From: Chloroflexota bacterium
GTDB lineage: Bacteria; Chloroflexota; Limnocylindria; Limnocylindrales; CSP1-4
Length of the DNA: 9,379 bases
Reading direction: 5' to 3'
Assembly: GCA_021785115.1 (NCBI GenBank)
Contig: JAJYGO010000231.1
Span: 1 to 9,379 of the forward strand
The notes below the pieces were generated by a model. It saw only the letters and a list, made by a program, of their open reading frames with translations. It was not told where the DNA came from and searched no databases. The translations under genes and the position numbers were made by a program. This document shows positions 6,446-9,379 of the stretch, piece after piece. Positions within the stretch are counted from its first letter, which is position 1. Each line of letters opens with the position of its first letter.

Positions 6446-6464
6446 CGGGACCCTCCGTCAGGGC
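6420..6464 (+). terminator. Inverted repeat spanning the epimerase stop, possible terminator
   Basis: GCCCTGACGG (6420-6429) and CCGTCAGGGC (6455-6464) are perfect 10-base complements around a 25-base loop containing the TAG stop (6443-6445). No U-run follows, so it may be a Rho-type or 3'-stabilising structure, not a classical intrinsic terminator. Its place at the operon end supports a role in 3'-end formation. Confidence 0.4.
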
Positions 6465-6770
6465 GGTCCAGGATAGCCGGACAGGTCGCGCAGCACTGCC
6501 AATCGGCCCTCCGTCGGGAGCTCCCTCGCGGGCGTCGGCCCCACCCCTCACGCGCGTCGGACGCGCCAACCGCCCCCGCTTCCTGCCGGAAGGTCCCGCG
6601 TCTCTCAGCCCACGGGTCCAGTGCTGCGCGACAGATGGCCCCTAGGAGGCGCAGCCCTCCTTGGGCACAGTACCGGTGCGGTCCCGGGGCGCAGGCTCCG
6701 GCTCGGCCGCGGCAGCCACGAGGGAGCGGTGAGGACGAGCGGCGCAGGGCCCGGGGGCGCGAGGATCGCA
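6446..6770. other. Spacer before the LuxR-type gene; no gene recognised
   Basis: This 325-base region holds no convincing protein gene. It contains a 15-base palindrome (6552-6566), a hairpin sequestering AGGAGG (6640-6665) and a 23-codon TTG-started reading frame at 6661-6732, whose stop overlaps an alternative GTG start (6729) of the next gene. No convincing -10/-35 pair was found for the downstream regulator. Confidence 0.6.
6552..6566. promoter_or_regulatory. 15-base palindrome upstream of the LuxR-type gene
   Basis: GCGCGTC, G, GACGCGC is perfectly symmetric, about 205 bases before the preferred start of the regulator. It could be a dimer-binding site, possibly for autoregulation, but all-GC symmetry also arises easily at this base composition. 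Confidence 0.3.
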
Positions 6771-7436
6771 GTGCAGCTGGCGATCTTCGACTTCCCGCTG
6801 CTCGTGGCCGGCTTCCGCTCCATCATCGACGCCGAGCTGGACATGGAGGTCACCGGCACGGCGGGCACGCTGGAGTCCATCACCGAGTCGCTCGCCCAGG
6901 CACCCGCGGACGTGGTCATCGCCGAGTGCCAGCCTCTGTCGGCCCCGGGCAGCTCCGCCTTCGAGGCGATCGAGCGGGTCCGCGCCGCGGCGCCCGGGGC
7001 GAGGATCATCGCGCTCGAGTGCCGGAGCGGCAGCGGCAGCGAGCAGTTCTCGATGGCCCTCAAGGCCGGAGCGGACGGATTCCTCACCCGCGAGGCCGAG
7101 CCGTCCGACCTGGTGGCGGCGTTGCGGTCGGTGAGCCGGGGCCAGACCTACGTCTCGCCGTCGATCGTGACCAGGATGGTCAACACGTACGTGCTCCGCA
7201 GCCCCGACGCCCCGGCCGAGGACGCCTACGCCACCCTCTCCGAGCGCGAGCGCGAGGTGCTCCTGCTGGCCGCCGTCGGGCACACGAACCGCGAGATCGC
7301 CAAGGTGTTCCACCTGTCCGAGCAGACGGTGCACAACTACCGCGCGAACATCATGGAGAAGCTGGGCTTCCACGACCGCACCGAGCTGCTCAAGTTCGCG
7401 ATCCGCCGGGGGATCATCAGCGTCGCGGACCTGTAG
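6771..7436 (+). CDS. LuxR/NarL-type regulator with degenerate receiver domain
   Basis: This is a probable DNA-binding transcription factor, 221 aa from GTG 6771 (GAGG at 6761-6764, spacer 6). Residues 1-120 follow a receiver fold (LAIFDFPLLVAGFRSIID, then ADVVIAECQPL, RIIALE and KAGADGFLTREA). Residues 154-215 are a classic LuxR helix-turn-helix (LSEREREVLLLAAVGHTNREI, HLSEQTVHNY). The receiver lacks its chemistry: Glu52 stands where the phosphorylated Asp is expected, Glu83 or Cys84 where Thr/Ser is expected, and Arg107 where Lys is expected. It is therefore probably phosphorylation-independent or constitutively active. No histidine kinase is adjacent. GTG 6729 is an alternative start that adds 14 residues. 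Targets are unknown, and nothing directly ties it to the sugar operon. Confidence 0.88.
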   Translation: MQLAIFDFPLLVAGFRSIIDAELDMEVTGTAGTLESITESLAQAPADVVIAECQPLSAPGSSAFEAIERVRAAAPGARIIALECRSGSGSEQFSMALKAGADGFLTREAEPSDLVAALRSVSRGQTYVSPSIVTRMVNTYVLRSPDAPAEDAYATLSEREREVLLLAAVGHTNREIAKVFHLSEQTVHNYRANIMEKLGFHDRTELLKFAIRRGIISVADL

Positions 7437-7513
7437 CCGGTCGCGGCCCGAGACCCTCGGCTGCGCGGCGTTACGCCAAGGGCGGCCACGCGTCCTGAGG
7501 GCGGAGGCGAAGC

Positions 7514-7852
7514 ATGCGGGCGAAGCGTCGATGGCGACCGCGGCGACGAGACGACCGCGCCCGGGTCGGCAGCACGGACCTCGCCGACTGGATGCTGCAG
7601 AGCGAGATCGGCTGGGGCATGCCGCACTGGCTGTTCGCCGTGCCGGGGATGCTCCGCCAGCTGGCGCTCGCGCTCGGCCGGGCGGCCGCGTGGCCCTCCC
7701 GGCACCGCGGTCCGGGGAGCGGCATGGCGCGCCGGCGACGCGCTGGGCTTGACGACGCGGCAGGGCCGGCTCCCCCGGCGGGACAGTGCCGGAGGAGCCG
7801 CGACCGGACGGGGAGACGTCCGAACGGGTGGGGAGGCCCGTCGATACCCTGA
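7514..7852 (+). CDS. Hypothetical small Arg-rich protein
   Basis: A 112-residue reading frame starts at ATG 7514 with a strong GGAGG six bases upstream (7503-7507). I recognise no family. The N-terminus is highly basic (KRRWRPRRR), followed by DLADWMLQSEIGWGMPHW and an amphipathic or hydrophobic stretch (LFAVPGMLRQLALALG) that might associate with membrane. Third codon positions are almost all G/C up to about 7710 and then lose that bias, so the tail may be non-genuine or the frame may shift. It follows the LuxR-type gene by 77 bases and converges on the DsbA-like gene with a 39-base gap. It may be spurious. Confidence 0.42.
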   Translation: MRAKRRWRPRRRDDRARVGSTDLADWMLQSEIGWGMPHWLFAVPGMLRQLALALGRAAAWPSRHRGPGSGMARRRRAGLDDAAGPAPPAGQCRRSRDRTGRRPNGWGGPSIP

Positions 7853-7891
7853 GCCGGCGCCAGGCGGGAAGGTTTCAGTCGGTCGGCGCCG

Positions 7892-9379
7892 CTACTTCGC
7901 GGCGGCGTCCACGGCGGCCAGGACCTTGGTCGGGTCGAGCGACGAGCCTGAGAACCGGGCGACCTCCTTGCCGTGGGCCCGCACCACCACCGCGGGCGCC
8001 GCCTTCAGGCCCATCCCCGTGCCGACCGCCGTCTCGGCCTCGATCGCCGACGCCGTGGCCGGACTCGTCATGCAGGCGTCGAGCGCGGTGACGTCCCAGC
8101 CCAGCTTGGCTGCCAGCCAGAGCAGCCCGCGCGTCGTGAACACGCCGGTCTCGGCCCCCTGCGCCGAGACCGAGAGGATGTCGTGGGCGAACCAGGCGGT
8201 GCGCTCGCCGTCGTCGGCGCCGCACCGGATGAACGATGCGGCGAGGGCGGACTCGCTGCCCAGGGCGGCGAGGTCGCGCAGGACCAGCCGCACCTTGCCG
8301 GCCGCGATCCGCGTGCGCAGCTCGGGCTCCAGGGTCTGGGCGATGGCGGGCATGCCGGTCGCCTGGTAGTCGACCCAGAGCTCGACCGTGACCGGGGCCG
8401 AGGACGGCCCGGCCGTCCTGCCGCTGGTCGCCGTGTCCGCCCACGGGTCGCCTGACGGCCGCACCGACGGCGCGGGGGTCGGGGTCGCGCCGGACTTGGC
8501 GGCGGCGTCGACCGCCGCGATCAGCGCGGTGATGTCGGGGACGCCGGCGAAGGTGCGCCCCGGGATGTCCACGGTCGGCGTCGAGGTGACCGACGCCCGG
8601 ACGCCGGCGGCCGTGTCGGCGAGCACCTCGACCAGCACGTCCTGGCGCTGGGTGCAGGCGGTGTACGTCGCCTCGTCGGCGCCCACGCCGGTGGCGAGCC
8701 GAGTCAGGGTCGCCTGGGAGAAGGTGCCCTGGTTCTCGCCGTTCTGGGCGGCATAGACGGCGTCGTGCATCTCCCAGTACTTGCCCTGCTCGCCGGCACA
8801 GCGCACCGCGATGGCGGCGTCGAGCGACTCGGGCCCGAGGAACACGAAGTCGCGGTGCAGCACGGCCACCGTCCCGTCGGCGATCCGCGAGGCCAGCAGC
8901 GGCAGCGCCGTCTCGGCGAAGCGCGCGCAGAACGGGCACTGGTAGTCGGCCCAGTAGGTGAGCAGGACCTTGGCAGACGGGCTGCCCAGGAGCGGGCCGT
9001 TTGACGGGAGGCCCTCGATCGGCGATGTCGGGGAGGGCGCGGCCGACGGCGGCGCGGACGGCGTCGACGACCCGACGGCGGCGGCCTCCGAGCTGGCCGG
9101 CGCGCTCGACGCTGCCGGGCTCCACGCGGGCGCGGTGGCGCGCCCGACCACGATGCCGGACCCGAACACCAGCCCGACGACGAGGATCGCCGCGATGGGC
9201 CGCACGAGGCGGCCGCTGCCGCGGGCGCCGGAGGCGGGCCGGAGGCGGCCGGGCCGGGACGGGAGTTCGTTGCCCTCGGCGAACCCCTCGTCCTCATCGT
9301 CGAGGGCGTCGGGCGGGTCGATCCGCTCCGGGTCAGCCGGCCTCGCTCCCTCTGGGAAGGGCTCGCCGGGGCCCGGGTC
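7892..9379 (-). CDS. Membrane-anchored tandem DsbA-like thioredoxin-fold protein (5' end beyond window)
   Basis: This is a predicted thiol oxidoreductase facing outside the cytoplasm. The frame is open to the right edge; a GTG at 9205 gives 437 aa but has no Shine-Dalgarno, and the upstream codons read as an acidic tail (DPPDALDDEDEGFAEGNEL), so the start is probably outside the window. Numbered from 9205: a membrane segment at 4-20, a Ser/Ala/Pro tether to about 62, DsbA-like domain 1 (78-237) with YQCPFC (Cys90, Cys93) and cis-Pro site STPTV, a linker, and domain 2 (271-437) where the aligned site is YQATGM. Both domains keep a second Cys pair (Cys136/Cys184 and Cys328/Cys378). This suggests an internal duplication with a catalytically dead second copy. 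It may aid folding of secreted proteins; no VKOR or DsbB partner is visible. Confidence 0.9.
   Translation of the reverse strand, partial: DPGPGEPFPEGARPADPERIDPPDALDDEDEGFAEGNELPSRPGRLRPASGARGSGRLVRPIAAILVVGLVFGSGIVVGRATAPAWSPAASSAPASSEAAAVGSSTPSAPPSAAPSPTSPIEGLPSNGPLLGSPSAKVLLTYWADYQCPFCARFAETALPLLASRIADGTVAVLHRDFVFLGPESLDAAIAVRCAGEQGKYWEMHDAVYAAQNGENQGTFSQATLTRLATGVGADEATYTACTQRQDVLVEVLADTAAGVRASVTSTPTVDIPGRTFAGVPDITALIAAVDAAAKSGATPTPAPSVRPSGDPWADTATSGRTAGPSSAPVTVELWVDYQATGMPAIAQTLEPELRTRIAAGKVRLVLRDLAALGSESALAASFIRCGADDGERTAWFAHDILSVSAQGAETGVFTTRGLLWLAAKLGWDVTALDACMTSPATASAIEAETAVGTGMGLKAAPAVVVRAHGKEVARFSGSSLDPTKVLAAVDAAAK

Noticed and set aside
7448..7460. Short hairpin CCGAG-ACC-CTCGG after the LuxR-type gene as a terminator
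   Set aside because: The stem is only 5 bp with no U-tract; too weak to call in this base composition.
7856..7890. GGCGCC repeats in the convergent gap as a bidirectional terminator
   Set aside because: Each arm is a 6-base self-palindrome separated by 23 bases, with no U-tract; expected by chance in GC-rich DNA.
8704..9297. A 197-codon minus-strand frame overlapping the DsbA-like gene
   Set aside because: It is Arg/Pro/Ser-rich shadow sequence in a different frame from the gene carrying CPFC and the membrane segment.

Overview
The window comes from a GC-rich bacterium (roughly 70% G+C by eye, strong G/C third-position bias, mostly GTG/TTG starts). The lipoprotein and the membrane-anchored thioredoxin-fold protein carry Ala/Ser/Thr/Pro-rich linkers. 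This fits a soil or freshwater Chloroflexota or Actinomycetota lineage. I lean to Chloroflexota but cannot settle it from sequence alone. No RNA genes, insertion sequences, CRISPR arrays or origins were seen.

Left and centre (1-6445) form one divergent sugar-catabolism locus. On the minus strand, a class I (Schiff-base) aldolase of the DhnA/LsrF type is followed 12 bases later by an FGGY-family carbohydrate kinase cut by the left edge. On the plus strand, five genes are closely spaced or overlapping: a CUT1-type sugar-binding lipoprotein, two inner-membrane permeases, a DeoR-family repressor and an aldose-1-epimerase-like protein. The simplest reading is uptake of a sugar or sugar alcohol, anomer equilibration, phosphorylation by the kinase and cleavage by the aldolase, with the repressor sensing a phosphorylated intermediate. 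The substrate cannot be named. No ABC ATPase is present, so a shared one elsewhere is expected.

The divergent intergenic region carries facing promoter candidates and, between them, an inverted repeat (CGGGCGAT, 22 bases, ATCGCCCG) and a direct repeat spaced 42 bp. These are good operator candidates for the DeoR-type repressor. The minus-strand promoter also argues that the aldolase starts at 1010 and not at 1094. Between the binding-protein gene and the first permease lies a long stem-loop that engulfs one possible permease start.

Right part (6446-9379): a 325-base spacer with palindromic elements precedes a LuxR/NarL-type regulator. Its receiver domain has lost the canonical phosphorylation residues (Glu at the phosphoacceptor position). 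A possible small Arg-rich ORF follows. On the opposite strand is a membrane-anchored protein with two tandem DsbA-like domains, the first with CPFC and the second with that motif lost but a second cysteine pair kept. Its reading frame stays open to the right edge of the window.
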